The notes beneath the pieces were generated by a model that was not told where the DNA came from, did no database searches, and saw only the letters and a list, made by a program, of their open reading frames with translations. Shown in pieces: positions 1-9,316 of a DNA stretch of 35,757 bases. The stretch comes from Clostridiales bacterium. GTDB taxonomy: Bacteria; Bacillota; Clostridia; Peptostreptococcales; Natronincolaceae. Positions within the stretch are counted from its first letter, which is position 1, and each line of letters opens with the position of its first letter. The position numbers and the translations under genes are program-made. The DNA lies in contig JAAYNB010000148.1 of NCBI GenBank assembly GCA_012521085.1, forward strand, positions 1 to 35,757, in the 5' to 3' direction.

Positions 1-330
1 ATAAAAGATATGAATGGAAATAGAAAAATAGCAGTTTTAGGAAATATGCTAGAACTGGGACAATTCTCCGAGAAAGTTCATAGAAATGTAGGAGAACATG
101 CTGTAGATAAAATAGATATACTAATTAGTATAGGAGATTATGCTAAATGGATAGCAGAGGAATTTAAGAAATATGATAATAAAAAAGATGTATATACTGT
201 AAATTCTAATAATGAAGCTTGTGATATATTAAATAGAATATTAAAAGAAGATGATATAGTCTTATTAAAAGGTTCTAGGGGAATGAAACTAGAAGAAATT
301 GCAGTATATTTACAAGAGAGGTGTAATTAG
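1..330 (+). CDS. murF: UDP-MurNAc-tripeptide--D-Ala-D-Ala ligase MurF, C-terminal part
   Basis: The open frame runs in from the window's left edge (the codons before the ATG at 10 are also open), so only the last ~109 residues are seen. They match the C-terminal domain of Mur ligases: the motif AVLGNMLELG followed by a His in HRNVGEHA is typical of MurF, which adds D-Ala-D-Ala to the UDP-MurNAc-tripeptide in the cytoplasm. The central ATPase domain lies outside the window. mraY starts directly after the stop codon, as in the usual mur/fts cluster order, which supports MurF over MurE or MurC. The true start is not visible; the ATG at 10 is not a gene start. Confidence 0.9.
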   Translation: MKDMNGNRKIAVLGNMLELGQFSEKVHRNVGEHAVDKIDILISIGDYAKWIAEEFKKYDNKKDVYTVNSNNEACDILNRILKEDDIVLLKGSRGMKLEEIAVYLQERCN

Positions 331-1326
331 ATGTTACAACAAAAACAGTTAATATATACAATAATAATAAGTTTTATTACCACTTTAATCTTAGGACCCT
401 TGATTATACCCTTTTTAAAAAGGCTAAATGTGGGTCAAACTATTAGGGATGATGGTCCCCAAAGCCACTTAGTTAAAAGTGGTACCCCTACCATTGGTGG
501 AATTATTATTATATTATCTATATTAATAACTTCACTTACATCAGGTATGGTAAATAAGGATTTGATTGTTGCCTTATCAGCTACCCTAGCTTTTGGGCTA
601 ATAGGATTTATTGATGATTTTATTAAAGTAGTACTAAAAAGGTCCTTAGGATTAAGAGCATATCAAAAATTACTATTACAAACATTTGTAGCTATATTAC
701 TTGCCATATATCAATCTAACACTTCCATAGTAGGTACCAAGATAATTATTCCATTTATTGATGGTAATTTACAAATAGGCAATATAAATATACCCCAGTA
801 TTTAGACTTAGGAATTTTTTATATTCCATTTATTATATTTGTAGTAGTTGCCACAGTAAATAGTGTTAATTTAACAGATGGATTAGATGGATTAGCTTCA
901 GGAGTTACATTGATTATAACAGGATTTTTTAGCTTATTAGCAATGAGTTGGGGATATAATAGTTTAGCCATATTTGCCAGTGCCATAACTGGAGCTTGTT
1001 TAGGATTTTTAAGATATAATACTCATCCAGCTCAGGTATTTATGGGTGATACTGGTTCTTTAGCATTAGGTGGTGGCGTAGCAACTATAGCAATACTAAT
1101 GAATGTGGCATTAATCATACCAATTGTAGGAGGAATATATTTTGCTGAATCATTATCAGTAATTATACAAGTTATTTCATTTAAAACTAGAGGAAAAAGG
1201 GTATTCAAGATGAGTCCCCTGCATCATCATTTTGAACTTAGTGGTTGGGCAGAAACAAAAGTTGTCACAGTGTTTTGGATAGTGACAGTTATTTTATGTC
1301 TAATAGGAATATTAGCCCTTAATTGA
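331..1326 (+). CDS. mraY: phospho-MurNAc-pentapeptide transferase MraY
   Basis: Makes lipid I by moving phospho-MurNAc-pentapeptide onto undecaprenyl phosphate at the membrane. 331 residues with about ten hydrophobic segments. Family signatures in order: DDGPQSHLVKSGTPTIGG near residue 40, the acidic FIDDF near 93, the NSVNLTDGLDGLA loop near 177, and the histidine motif SPLHHHFE near 295; these carry the Mg and substrate residues. The ATG follows the murF stop with no gap, so it is probably translationally coupled. Length is normal for the family. No sign of damage. Confidence 0.97.
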   Translation: MLQQKQLIYTIIISFITTLILGPLIIPFLKRLNVGQTIRDDGPQSHLVKSGTPTIGGIIIILSILITSLTSGMVNKDLIVALSATLAFGLIGFIDDFIKVVLKRSLGLRAYQKLLLQTFVAILLAIYQSNTSIVGTKIIIPFIDGNLQIGNINIPQYLDLGIFYIPFIIFVVVATVNSVNLTDGLDGLASGVTLIITGFFSLLAMSWGYNSLAIFASAITGACLGFLRYNTHPAQVFMGDTGSLALGGGVATIAILMNVALIIPIVGGIYFAESLSVIIQVISFKTRGKRVFKMSPLHHHFELSGWAETKVVTVFWIVTVILCLIGILALN

Positions 1327-1343
1327 GAAAGAAGGTATGAAAG

Positions 1344-2711
1344 ATGAATCTAAAAAATAAAAATATATTGGTTATTGGATTAGCAATATCAGGTGTGCCT
1401 TTAGTAAAGGTATTATCAAAACTAGGTGCCAATGTAATCGTAAATGACTTAAAACCATCTCATATGTTAAAAAGCAGTTTAGAAGAATTAAAAGATTATA
1501 ATTTTAAAACAATTTTAGGTAGACATCCCGATGATATTAGAGAATTAGGGGATATAGATTTAGTTGTAGTATCACCAGGTGTACCATTAAATATTGATTT
1601 TATAAAAAAATTAAGAGATGCAAATATAGAGATAATAAGTGAGATAGAAATGGCATATCGTATTAATAAAGCAGAAATTATTGCCATTACAGGAACAAAT
1701 GGTAAGACCACAACTACAGCTTTAACTAGTGAAATATTTAAAAATGCTATTAAAAAGGTATATGCAGTGGGAAATATTGGTGTATCAGCAACAGAAAAGG
1801 CTGTAAAAAGTAAAGAGGATGAAATCATGGTTATGGAGGTAAGTAGTTTTCAATTAGAAGGAATTGTTAATTTTCGTCCTAAAGTGGCAGCCATATTAAA
1901 TATAACCCCTGATCATTTAAATAGACATGGTACCATGGAGAATTATATAGATATTAAATTTGATTTGTTTAAAAATCAAAATGAAGATGATTTTGCAATT
2001 ATAAATTATGATGATGAGATATGCAGAAAAAAAAGTACAGATATTAAAAGTAAAGTTATTTTTTTTAGTAATAATACAATATTAGATGAAGGTGTTTTTG
2101 TAGAAGATAATAATATTGTCGTAAAATATGAAGGACAAAAAAATATAATTATATCCACCAATGATATAAGAATACCTGGAGAACATAATATAGAAAATGC
2201 ACTTGCAGCAACAGCCATGGCCTTTATTATGGGAATAGATGCTAAAATTATTAATAGGACTTTAAAAGAATTTAATGGTGTAGAGCATCGTATTGAACAT
2301 GTAACTAGTATTAACAATATTAATTTTGTAAATGATTCAAAGGCTACAAATACCGATGCAGCTATTAAAGCTATTAAAGCCATAAATGGTCCAATAATTT
2401 TATTAGCAGGTGGATTAGATAAAGGCAGTGAATTTGATGATTTTATAAAATCCTTTGATAAAAAAGTAAAAAAAGTATTTTTATATGGAGAAACTGCAGA
2501 AAAAATATTTATGACAGCAAAAAAATTAAATTTTAATGAAGCCAAAATAGTAAAATCTTTAGATAAGGCTGTTAATTTTGCCTACGACGAAGCAGAGCCA
2601 GGAGATACCATATTATTATCACCTGCTTGTGCCAGTTGGGATATGTATAGTAGTTTTGAAGAAAGAGGAAATCATTTTAAACAATTAGTAAGAGATTTAG
2701 GGAGGTCCTAA
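1344..2711 (+). CDS. murD: UDP-MurNAc-L-Ala--D-Glu ligase MurD
   Basis: Cytoplasmic ATP-dependent ligase that adds D-glutamate to UDP-MurNAc-L-alanine. 455 residues, the usual MurD length. Visible parts: an N-terminal Rossmann-like domain (ILVIGLAISGVPLVK), the ATP-binding loop GTNGKTTTT near residue 116, the central motif NITPDHLNRHGTMENY with the carbamylated-Lys region after it, and the C-terminal domain with NDSKATNTDAA and LLAGGLDKG, both typical of MurD. It starts 17 nt after mraY behind a GAAAGAAGG-like site and ends 2 nt before ftsW, so it belongs to the same operon. Confidence 0.97.
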   Translation: MNLKNKNILVIGLAISGVPLVKVLSKLGANVIVNDLKPSHMLKSSLEELKDYNFKTILGRHPDDIRELGDIDLVVVSPGVPLNIDFIKKLRDANIEIISEIEMAYRINKAEIIAITGTNGKTTTTALTSEIFKNAIKKVYAVGNIGVSATEKAVKSKEDEIMVMEVSSFQLEGIVNFRPKVAAILNITPDHLNRHGTMENYIDIKFDLFKNQNEDDFAIINYDDEICRKKSTDIKSKVIFFSNNTILDEGVFVEDNNIVVKYEGQKNIIISTNDIRIPGEHNIENALAATAMAFIMGIDAKIINRTLKEFNGVEHRIEHVTSINNINFVNDSKATNTDAAIKAIKAINGPIILLAGGLDKGSEFDDFIKSFDKKVKKVFLYGETAEKIFMTAKKLNFNEAKIVKSLDKAVNFAYDEAEPGDTILLSPACASWDMYSSFEERGNHFKQLVRDLGRS

Positions 2712-2713
2712 GA

Positions 2714-3832
2714 ATGAAAAATAAAACTCCTTATGACCCTGTGGTTATAATCACAGTAGCCCTATTAGTCACTACTGGAATTATAATGGTATTTAGTTCA
2801 AGCTTTTCCTATGCCATGGTAGACTTAGGGGATGGTTATTATTTCTTAAAAAGAATTATAATATGGGCCATTATTGGAGTATTTGCCATGTATTTTTGTG
2901 CTAAATTTAATTATAGAAATTGGACTAAATATGCAAATATTATCTTATTAATTAGTATCATTTTATTAATACTAGTAATAACACCCCTAGGTAAAGAAGT
3001 AAATGGTGCAAAACGATGGATAGCCATAGGACCAATCACAGTAATGCCATCAGAAATAACAAAATTTGCTGCCATAATTTTTGTATCCACTAGCATTACC
3101 AGAAAAAGAGATAAAATGGAAAGTTTTTTTCACGGTGTAGTTCCTTATTTAATATTATCAGGTATATTCTTTTTATTAATTAAAGAACAGCCAGATTATA
3201 GTACAGCTCTTGTAATTGTTTTAATTATAATATCTATGATATTTGTTGGTGGAATGAAATTATCACATTTTATAGGATTAGCTTTAAGTGGTTCTATTGC
3301 TTTTGTTGGATTGCTTTTTTACATCGTCAAACATGGTAAAGGATACAGAGCCAAGAGATTGACAGCTTTTTTAGATCCCTGGGCAGATCCAACTGATTCA
3401 GGATTTCAAGCTATACAGTCCTTATTAGCACTAGGTTCAGGAGGTCTCTTTGGCAAGGGATTAGGTAGAAGTATACAAAAACATTTTTATTTACCGGAAC
3501 CACAAAACGACTTTATATTTGCAATAATAGGCGAGGAACTAGGCTTTATAGGTGGAGTATTTGTTATAATACTTTTTATGTTATTAATATGGAGAGGCAT
3601 TAGAATAGCTATGTATGCTCCAGATTTATTAGGATGTGTAATGGCTACGGGAATTACCTGTATGCTTATAATACAGGTCTTAATAAATATAGCTGTTGCC
3701 ACATCATCTATGCCAGTAACAGGTATACCTTTACCTTTTATTAGTTTTGGTGGAAATGCTCTTGTGATATTTATGGCATCCATGGGAATATTATTAAATA
3801 TTTCAAAAAATACAAATATGAACAGGGGTTGA
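2714..3832 (+). CDS. ftsW: SEDS peptidoglycan glycosyltransferase FtsW/SpoVE
   Basis: SEDS-family lipid II polymerase working with a class B PBP in septal wall synthesis. 372 residues, about ten membrane segments. The MPSEITKFAAI motif near residue 116, the PEPQNDFIFAIIGEELGF region near 260 and the C-terminal PLPFISFGGNAL are the classic SEDS signatures. The strong ribosome site GGAGGTCC lies in the last codons of murD, so the pair is tightly coupled. From sequence alone FtsW and its sporulation paralogue SpoVE cannot be told apart; the position between murD and murG is compatible with either. Confidence 0.93.
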   Translation: MKNKTPYDPVVIITVALLVTTGIIMVFSSSFSYAMVDLGDGYYFLKRIIIWAIIGVFAMYFCAKFNYRNWTKYANIILLISIILLILVITPLGKEVNGAKRWIAIGPITVMPSEITKFAAIIFVSTSITRKRDKMESFFHGVVPYLILSGIFFLLIKEQPDYSTALVIVLIIISMIFVGGMKLSHFIGLALSGSIAFVGLLFYIVKHGKGYRAKRLTAFLDPWADPTDSGFQAIQSLLALGSGGLFGKGLGRSIQKHFYLPEPQNDFIFAIIGEELGFIGGVFVIILFMLLIWRGIRIAMYAPDLLGCVMATGITCMLIIQVLINIAVATSSMPVTGIPLPFISFGGNALVIFMASMGILLNISKNTNMNRG

Positions 3833-3837
3833 AATAT

Positions 3838-4938
3838 ATGAGGGTGATTATAAGTGGTGGTGGTACAGGTGGACATATATATCCTGCTATTGCCATTGCT
3901 AATAAAATAAAAGAGGAATGTCCTGGGGCAGAAATTTTATTTATAGGTACAGCCAAAGGTTTAGAAAGTGAAATTGTACCCAAAGCAGGATACGAAATTA
4001 AAACCATAACAGTTACTTATCTTAGTAGAAAACTATCTATGCATAATATAAAAAGTGCTGGTATGTTAATGAAAGGTCTTTTGCAGGCTAGAAAAATCAT
4101 AAAAGATTTTAAACCTGATATAGTAATAGGTACAGGTGGATTTGTCAGCGGTCCAGTAGTTTTTATAGCTTCAAAAATGAAAATAAAGACCATCATTCAT
4201 GAACAAAATGTATTCCCAGGTATTACTAACAGAATATTAGAAAATTATGTGGATAGGGTTGCCATTAGTTTTGAAGAGGCCAAAAAATATTTTAAACGAA
4301 AAGAAAAATTAAGGGTTACAGGCAATCCTATAAGACAGGAGTTTTTTAATATCACCATGGAAGAGGCAAAATCTAGATATAAAGCTCAAGGCAATAAACC
4401 TTTAGTATTAATTGTAGGTGGAAGTGGTGGTTCAATTAGTATAAATGAAGCAGTTGTTGAATTTTTAACATTAAGTCCCAAGAATAACTTTGAAGTATTA
4501 TTAGCAACAGGAAAGAGATATTATAATCAGGTTATGGAGCAGATATCAAAGAATAAAGATATATTACAATATAATAGAGTGGTTGAATATATAGATGATA
4601 TGCCCTATGCATTGAAAGCATGTGATTTAATAATATGTAGTGCCGGTGCAATAACTATCACAGAGATTAATGCAATGGGTAAGCCAGCTATTTTAATCCC
4701 TAAAGCTTATACAGCAGAAAATCACCAGGAATATAATGCTAGAGCATTAGAAGATAGGGGAGCAGCAATTCTTATTAAAGAGAAGGATTTAAATGGCAAA
4801 ATTCTATTTAAAAAAATAGAAGAAATTATAAAAGATAAATCCATATTAAATAATATGCAAGAAAATAGCTTAAAATCTTCCAAAAAGAATGCTACCGATT
4901 TAATTTATAATATAATATTAGAAATAAGAAATAAATAA
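3838..4938 (+). CDS. murG: UDP-GlcNAc:lipid I GlcNAc transferase MurG
   Basis: Turns lipid I into lipid II on the inner face of the membrane. I take the ATG at 3838 as the start: it gives the standard N-terminus MRVIISGGGTGGHIYPA and has AGGGG about 10 nt upstream; the ORF-track TTG at 3829 is too close to that site. The gene then begins just after the ftsW stop. Further GT28 signatures are IIHEQNVFPGITNR near residue 122, the second glycine loop VGGSGGSISINEAV, and CSAGAITITEINAMGKPAILIP with the following ENHQEYNA. 366 residues, normal length. Confidence 0.96.
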   Translation: MRVIISGGGTGGHIYPAIAIANKIKEECPGAEILFIGTAKGLESEIVPKAGYEIKTITVTYLSRKLSMHNIKSAGMLMKGLLQARKIIKDFKPDIVIGTGGFVSGPVVFIASKMKIKTIIHEQNVFPGITNRILENYVDRVAISFEEAKKYFKRKEKLRVTGNPIRQEFFNITMEEAKSRYKAQGNKPLVLIVGGSGGSISINEAVVEFLTLSPKNNFEVLLATGKRYYNQVMEQISKNKDILQYNRVVEYIDDMPYALKACDLIICSAGAITITEINAMGKPAILIPKAYTAENHQEYNARALEDRGAAILIKEKDLNGKILFKKIEEIIKDKSILNNMQENSLKSSKKNATDLIYNIILEIRNK

Positions 4939-5058
4939 TGAAACTTATCCATAGTAACACCTTTAGAATTCTTGCATAATATAATATTAACTTATTTTGC
5001 AAAATAGTATAAATTGTTTTTCGAAAAGAAATTATATTATGCTCTGGAGGTGGCTTGG

Positions 5059-6312
5059 GTGAGTAAGTTCGTAGTTAATGGAGGACATAAAATTAAAGGA
5101 GAGTTAAGAATAACAGGTGCAAAAAATTCTGTACTACCTATATTATCAGCCACAGTATTAAACGGTAAAATAAATGTTATTCATGATATTCCTGATTTAT
5201 CTGATGTGGAAGTTATGATTAAAATTTTAGAGTCAGTTGGATGTAAAGTAAAAAGAGAAAATGGGACTATAATAGTAGATTCACGACAATTAAACAACCA
5301 TAAAATCCCTGAAGAATTAGTAAGAGAGATGCGCTCATCCATAATAGTATTAGGACCTATGTTGGCAAGATGTGGTCAGGTGGTTGTCAGCTACCCAGGT
5401 GGCTGTGAATTAGGGCCTAGACCTATTGATTTGCATCTAAAATCATTAAGACAAATGGGAGTACATATATTAGAAAAACATGGTTTTTTAATATGTAGTG
5501 TAAAAAAAGAATTAGTAGGTTGTGAAATACATCTAGATTTTCCAAGTGTTGGAGCTACAGAAAATATTATGTTAGCAGCTGTTTTTGCTAAAGGCAATAC
5601 AATAATCAGAAATGCTGCAAGAGAGCCGGAAATACAAGATTTACAAAATTTTATAAATGCAATGGGTGGCAAAGTATCAGGAGCAGGAAGTGCTACCATT
5701 GTAATTGAAGGTGTTGATGAATTACATGATGTAGAGCATACAATTATTCCCGACCGTATAGTAGCTGGAACATATTTAGTTGCTGGAGCTATGACAAAGG
5801 GAGAAATTGTATTGACAAATATAATACCTGAACATTTATTATCCACTATATACAAACTGAAAGAAAGTGGTTGCAATATAGAATATACAAAGGATACAAT
5901 TAAATTAATAGCACCAAGTAAATTACGTGCAATTGAAGCCATTAAAACATTACCATATCCAGGATTTCCAACAGATATGCAATCTCAATTCATGTCTTTG
6001 TTGGCTATTAGTGATGGAATTAGCATTATAAAAGAAAATATTTTTGAAAATAGGTACAAACACGCATATGAATTAATCAGAATGGGTGCTAATATAAAGA
6101 TAGATGGTAGAGTAGCTATTATAAAAGGAGTACATAAATTAACTGGTGCCAATGTAAAGGCTAGAGATTTAAGAGGAGGAGCCTCTTTAATACTAGCAGG
6201 ACTTGTGGCAGAAGGTACTACTACCATCCACAATATAGAACATATTAAAAGGGGTTATGCTCATATTGAAAAAGATTTGAGAATGGTAGGTGCGGATATA
6301 TATAAAATGTAA
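5059..6312 (+). CDS. murA: UDP-GlcNAc 1-carboxyvinyltransferase MurA
   Basis: First committed step of peptidoglycan synthesis, transferring enolpyruvate from PEP to UDP-GlcNAc. I place the start at GTG 5059, preceded by the strong site GGAGGTGG; this gives MSKFVVNGGHKIKGELRITGAKN and 417 residues, the family norm, whereas the ORF-track start at 5014 adds 15 untypical residues. The PEP-binding loop SYPGGCELGPRPIDLHL keeps the catalytic Cys, the residue that fosfomycin alkylates. The C-terminus RGGASLILAGLVAEG is conserved. A 120-nt gap from murG and a hairpin after the gene suggest some separate transcription. Confidence 0.96.
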   Translation: MSKFVVNGGHKIKGELRITGAKNSVLPILSATVLNGKINVIHDIPDLSDVEVMIKILESVGCKVKRENGTIIVDSRQLNNHKIPEELVREMRSSIIVLGPMLARCGQVVVSYPGGCELGPRPIDLHLKSLRQMGVHILEKHGFLICSVKKELVGCEIHLDFPSVGATENIMLAAVFAKGNTIIRNAAREPEIQDLQNFINAMGGKVSGAGSATIVIEGVDELHDVEHTIIPDRIVAGTYLVAGAMTKGEIVLTNIIPEHLLSTIYKLKESGCNIEYTKDTIKLIAPSKLRAIEAIKTLPYPGFPTDMQSQFMSLLAISDGISIIKENIFENRYKHAYELIRMGANIKIDGRVAIIKGVHKLTGANVKARDLRGGASLILAGLVAEGTTTIHNIEHIKRGYAHIEKDLRMVGADIYKM

Positions 6313-6378
6313 TGCAATTGTATAATATTAATAAAATATTTAAGTTTGTATTATTTAAGAAAGATTGTAATCCTTAGA

Positions 6379-6416
6379 AATTTTAAGTTGCAGCTAAAAA
6401 TAGCTGCCTTAAAATT
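6379..6416 (+). terminator. hairpin between murA and ftsQ, possible terminator or processing site
   Basis: An inverted repeat AATTTTAAG-tt-GCAGCTA, loop AAAA, TAGCTGC-CTTAAAATT forms a 16-bp stem with one 2-nt bulge. No U-run follows, so intrinsic termination would be weak; mRNA processing or partial attenuation between murA and ftsQ is equally possible. Confidence 0.4.
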
Positions 6417-6455
6417 ATCATAATTAGTACAAGCTACAAAAGGTAGGAAATAATT

Positions 6456-7241
6456 ATGGATAATACTAATAAAAGATTTAAAAAAAAACATAGAAGTAAG
6501 AAGTTTAAAAAGATAATGACTATCTTATCTTTTATAATACTTTTTTTATTATGGAGTATATATATATTACTTAATTCTGATTTGTTAAATCTTAAAACTG
6601 TTGAAATTTATGGGAATGAAATATTAGAAGAAGAAGAGATTATTGAGACAGGAAAAATAATCTTCAATAGAAATATATTACAATTCAAATTAACTGAATT
6701 GGAAAATAACATTATATCCCATCCCTATATAAAAGAAGTTAATATTAAGAGAAAATTACCCCAAACCCTAACAATTACAGTGAGGGAAAGAGAGAAATAT
6801 GCTATAATACCATATATGGGGTCTTATATCTATATAGACCAAGATAAGGTGGTTTTAGAGTCTTCTGATAGCTATTTGGCAGAGGATTTAGTCCTAATAA
6901 CTGGTGTGGAATTTGAAAGTTTTAAATTAGGACATAAAGTGGATATAAAAAATACAGCTCTATTAGATAGGGCCATAGAATTAGTAGCAGCATCTAAGGT
7001 AATAAATAATGCTGAAATGATATCAGAAATTAATATTGGACAAGAAGATTATATAAAATTAATTACATTTGATGGTATAGAAGTATTATTATCTAAAAGC
7101 ATTGATCCAGTATATGCCATGTTAGCATTTAAAGAAACTTTAACTAATATATATACAAGAAATATAGATAATATAATTGTAGACATGAGATATGATGGAC
7201 AGATATCTATTAGAAATAGAGAAATATGGGAGGAAGAATAA
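6456..7241 (+). CDS. ftsQ: division protein FtsQ/DivIB
   Basis: Bitopic divisome protein that helps hold the septal synthase complex. 261 residues: a short very basic cytoplasmic tail (KRFKKKHRSKKFKK), one membrane segment near 21-41, then an extracytoplasmic POTRA domain (LKTVEIYGNEILEEEEII) and a beta domain with IDQDKVVLESS. This is the FtsQ/DivIB layout, and its position between murA and the DUF881 genes is typical of clostridia. The last codons overlap the next gene: its stop TAA shares the A of the following ATG. Confidence 0.92.
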   Translation: MDNTNKRFKKKHRSKKFKKIMTILSFIILFLLWSIYILLNSDLLNLKTVEIYGNEILEEEEIIETGKIIFNRNILQFKLTELENNIISHPYIKEVNIKRKLPQTLTITVREREKYAIIPYMGSYIYIDQDKVVLESSDSYLAEDLVLITGVEFESFKLGHKVDIKNTALLDRAIELVAASKVINNAEMISEINIGQEDYIKLITFDGIEVLLSKSIDPVYAMLAFKETLTNIYTRNIDNIIVDMRYDGQISIRNREIWEEE

Positions 7242-7972
7242 TGGACTTAAGAGGAAAGGTGGCTCTAGGGCTATTATGTGGCATTTTGGGATTAATTATT
7301 TCCATGCAATTTAACACTGTGAAAAGTGCAACAGAAGGAGGGTTTTTATCTGCTCAAAAAGCTCAACAATTATCATTGGAATTAAGAAATCTCAGAGCTG
7401 AAAAAGAGAGATTAAATGAAGAATTAACTGCTTTAGAAAAGAGACTAAAAGAATACGAAATTTCTGAAGCAGATGAAGATTTAATTATCAAAAATTTAAA
7501 AAGAGATTTAGAACGTTATCAATTATTAGCAGGTTATAAAGATGGTGAAGGACCTGGTGTAATCATTACCATAGATGATTCACCTAGTAATGATTATCTT
7601 GATAATGGAGATGGTAGTTTTATAATGTATAATTTTGAAGTTTTATTAGATCTTATTAACAAATTAAATGCAGCAGGTGCAGAGGCCATAGCTATAAATG
7701 ATCAAAGATATACTGCAAATACTGAAATATATTATTCCTCTAATTCATTATTCATTAATTCTGTACCTACACGACCTCCATTTATTATAAAAGCCATAGG
7801 AGATCCTGAGACTTTAGAAGCTGCATTAAATATGAGATATGGGGTTATTTGGGGGTTAAAGCAATATGATAATTTACAAGTAAGTATTAAGAAAGAAGAT
7901 GTCATTATGATACCTAGATATAATAAAGTTATACAATATGAATATGCAAGACCCATTGAAACTACTCAATAA
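7241..7972 (+). CDS. DUF881 family membrane-anchored protein, copy 1
   Basis: Function unknown. DUF881 proteins lie beside ftsQ, sbp and ftsZ in many Clostridia and in actinobacteria, so a role near the division site is inferred from context only. The ATG at 7241 overlaps the ftsQ stop and has GGGAGGAAGA just upstream; the ORF-track start at 7226 lies inside ftsQ. About 243 residues: one N-terminal membrane segment (GLLCGILGLIISMQF), a coiled coil rich in Leu, Glu and Lys (~30-80), then the DUF881 domain with GPGVIITIDDS, AEAIAINDQR and FIIKAIGDPETLEAAL. Confidence 0.88.
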   Translation: MDLRGKVALGLLCGILGLIISMQFNTVKSATEGGFLSAQKAQQLSLELRNLRAEKERLNEELTALEKRLKEYEISEADEDLIIKNLKRDLERYQLLAGYKDGEGPGVIITIDDSPSNDYLDNGDGSFIMYNFEVLLDLINKLNAAGAEAIAINDQRYTANTEIYYSSNSLFINSVPTRPPFIIKAIGDPETLEAALNMRYGVIWGLKQYDNLQVSIKKEDVIMIPRYNKVIQYEYARPIETTQ

Positions 7973-7994
7973 ATTTTGAGAAGAGGGAAAAACA

Positions 7995-8717
7995 ATGAAG
8001 AATATATATCAAAAAATAATCCTTTCTTTAATGCTATGTATACTAAGTTTTACAATGGTTTTACAATTCACATATGTTGAAGAGGACTATAGTTTTGTCA
8101 GTTTAAAAAATATTGAAGATTTAAAAACTGCTATTAATAAAGAGGAGGAAGAGATAAAGGACTTAATTGCTTTAATAGAAGCTAATAAAGGAAAATTAAG
8201 AGAATATGGCTCAGCACTGATAACAGAAGGAAGTATACAGGAAGTATTAAGAAGTGAAATAGATAATATGAAAGCATTTAGTGGTTTTAAAGATTTAGAA
8301 GGACCTGGAATTACTGTAAAATTACAAGATAGTGACAGAGATTTATACGAAGGCGAAGATCCAGGTAATTTAGTTATACATGATGGAGATATATTGATAA
8401 TATTAAATGCTTTAAAAATAGCCGGTGCAGAAGTATTATCAGTTAATGGACAGAGGATATTAAGTACATCGGAAATAAAATGTACAGGTCCAACAATAAC
8501 TATTAATAATCATACCTATGGTCAACCTTTTATAATAAGAGCCATAGGAGATCCTGAGACTTTAGATGCAGCAATAAAAGCACCAGGCTCTTATGCGGAA
8601 TATTTAAAAAATGTTTATGGTTTAAAAATAGAGTCATATGTAAGTGATTCAATTAAAATTCCCAAATATGATGGAAATATTCATTTTAAAAATATAACAC
8701 CTGTGGAAGGAGATTAA
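7995..8717 (+). CDS. DUF881 family membrane-anchored protein, copy 2
   Basis: Paralogue of the gene before it: same layout of N-terminal membrane segment, short coiled coil (EEEEIKDLIALIEANKGKL) and DUF881 domain (GPGITVKLQDSD, AEVLSVNGQRI, FIIRAIGDPETLDAA). 240 residues. It starts 22 nt after copy 1 behind AGAGGGAAAAAC. The two copies have diverged a good deal outside the shared blocks, so the duplication is old. Role unknown. Confidence 0.88.
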   Translation: MKNIYQKIILSLMLCILSFTMVLQFTYVEEDYSFVSLKNIEDLKTAINKEEEEIKDLIALIEANKGKLREYGSALITEGSIQEVLRSEIDNMKAFSGFKDLEGPGITVKLQDSDRDLYEGEDPGNLVIHDGDILIILNALKIAGAEVLSVNGQRILSTSEIKCTGPTITINNHTYGQPFIIRAIGDPETLDAAIKAPGSYAEYLKNVYGLKIESYVSDSIKIPKYDGNIHFKNITPVEGD

Positions 8718-8721
8718 AAAA

Positions 8722-9075
8722 ATGCTATTTGCTATTATTGGTTTAGTTACAGGGGTAATTTTAGGTTTATATCTACCAATAACATATCCAGCCACATATT
8801 CCTTATATATTTCTGTAGCCATATTAGCAGCTATAGACTCTGTATTTGGTGCTATTAGATCAATTTTAGAGGATAGATTTAATACAGAAATTTTTGTTTC
8901 AGGTTTTTTTGGAAATGCAATTTTAGCTGGATTTTTAGCATATATAGGTGATAGATTAGGAGTCCCCTTATACTATGCAGCAATATTTGCCTTTGGAGTA
9001 AGACTATTCCAAAACTTTGCTATTATTAGAAGATATTTATTAGATAAAATTAAATCCGATAAAAATAACATATAA
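8722..9075 (+). CDS. sbp: small basic family protein Sbp (DUF1290)
   Basis: 117 residues with about four hydrophobic segments, opening with LFAIIGLVTGVILGLYLPITYP and containing the conserved AALDS/GAIRS-like block (AAIDSVFGAIRSILEDRF) and FGVRLFQNFAIIRR, all typical of the Sbp/DUF1290 family found between ftsQ and ftsZ. Molecular function is not known. It begins 4 nt after the second DUF881 gene, behind GGAAGGAG, so the three small genes form one unit with ftsQ. Confidence 0.88.
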   Translation: MLFAIIGLVTGVILGLYLPITYPATYSLYISVAILAAIDSVFGAIRSILEDRFNTEIFVSGFFGNAILAGFLAYIGDRLGVPLYYAAIFAFGVRLFQNFAIIRRYLLDKIKSDKNNI

Positions 9076-9194
9076 AAACCGTAAAAATATAAAGTGAAAA
9101 TTTAAAAGGAAAATCGAGTTTTCTGTTGAATCTATATACTTAAGATAGAATTTTAATAATAATTATAAAAAAGAACTTAAAATAGGAAATTTTA

Positions 9195-9254
9195 ATGAAT
9201 GAATCCTGTAGATACTTATTTATTATATTACTAATTTTAAATTTGTTCATCTAA
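9195..9254 (+). CDS. possible 19-residue hydrophobic peptide upstream of ftsZ
   Basis: The 241-nt gap between sbp and ftsZ holds one short frame with a plausible ribosome site (AGGAAA, 6 nt before the ATG), reading MNESCRYLFIILLILNLFI. It would be a short membrane-spanning peptide. I see no promoter I would trust in this gap. In such AT-rich DNA a frame of this kind can arise by chance, so confidence is low. Confidence 0.2.
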   Translation: MNESCRYLFIILLILNLFI

Positions 9255-9316
9255 TAGGAAATAATAAAAGAAGATAAACAGAAAATAGGGCATTCATATA
9301 ACAAGGGGGTAATATT

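Noticed and set aside
5391-5942. 183-codon minus-strand ORF opposite murA
   Set aside because: It is a shadow of murA: no ribosome site, no recognisable domain, and the + frame is an intact conserved enzyme. The same holds for the other minus-strand ORFs opposite real genes (for example 2006-2545, 18758-19219, 35334-35600).
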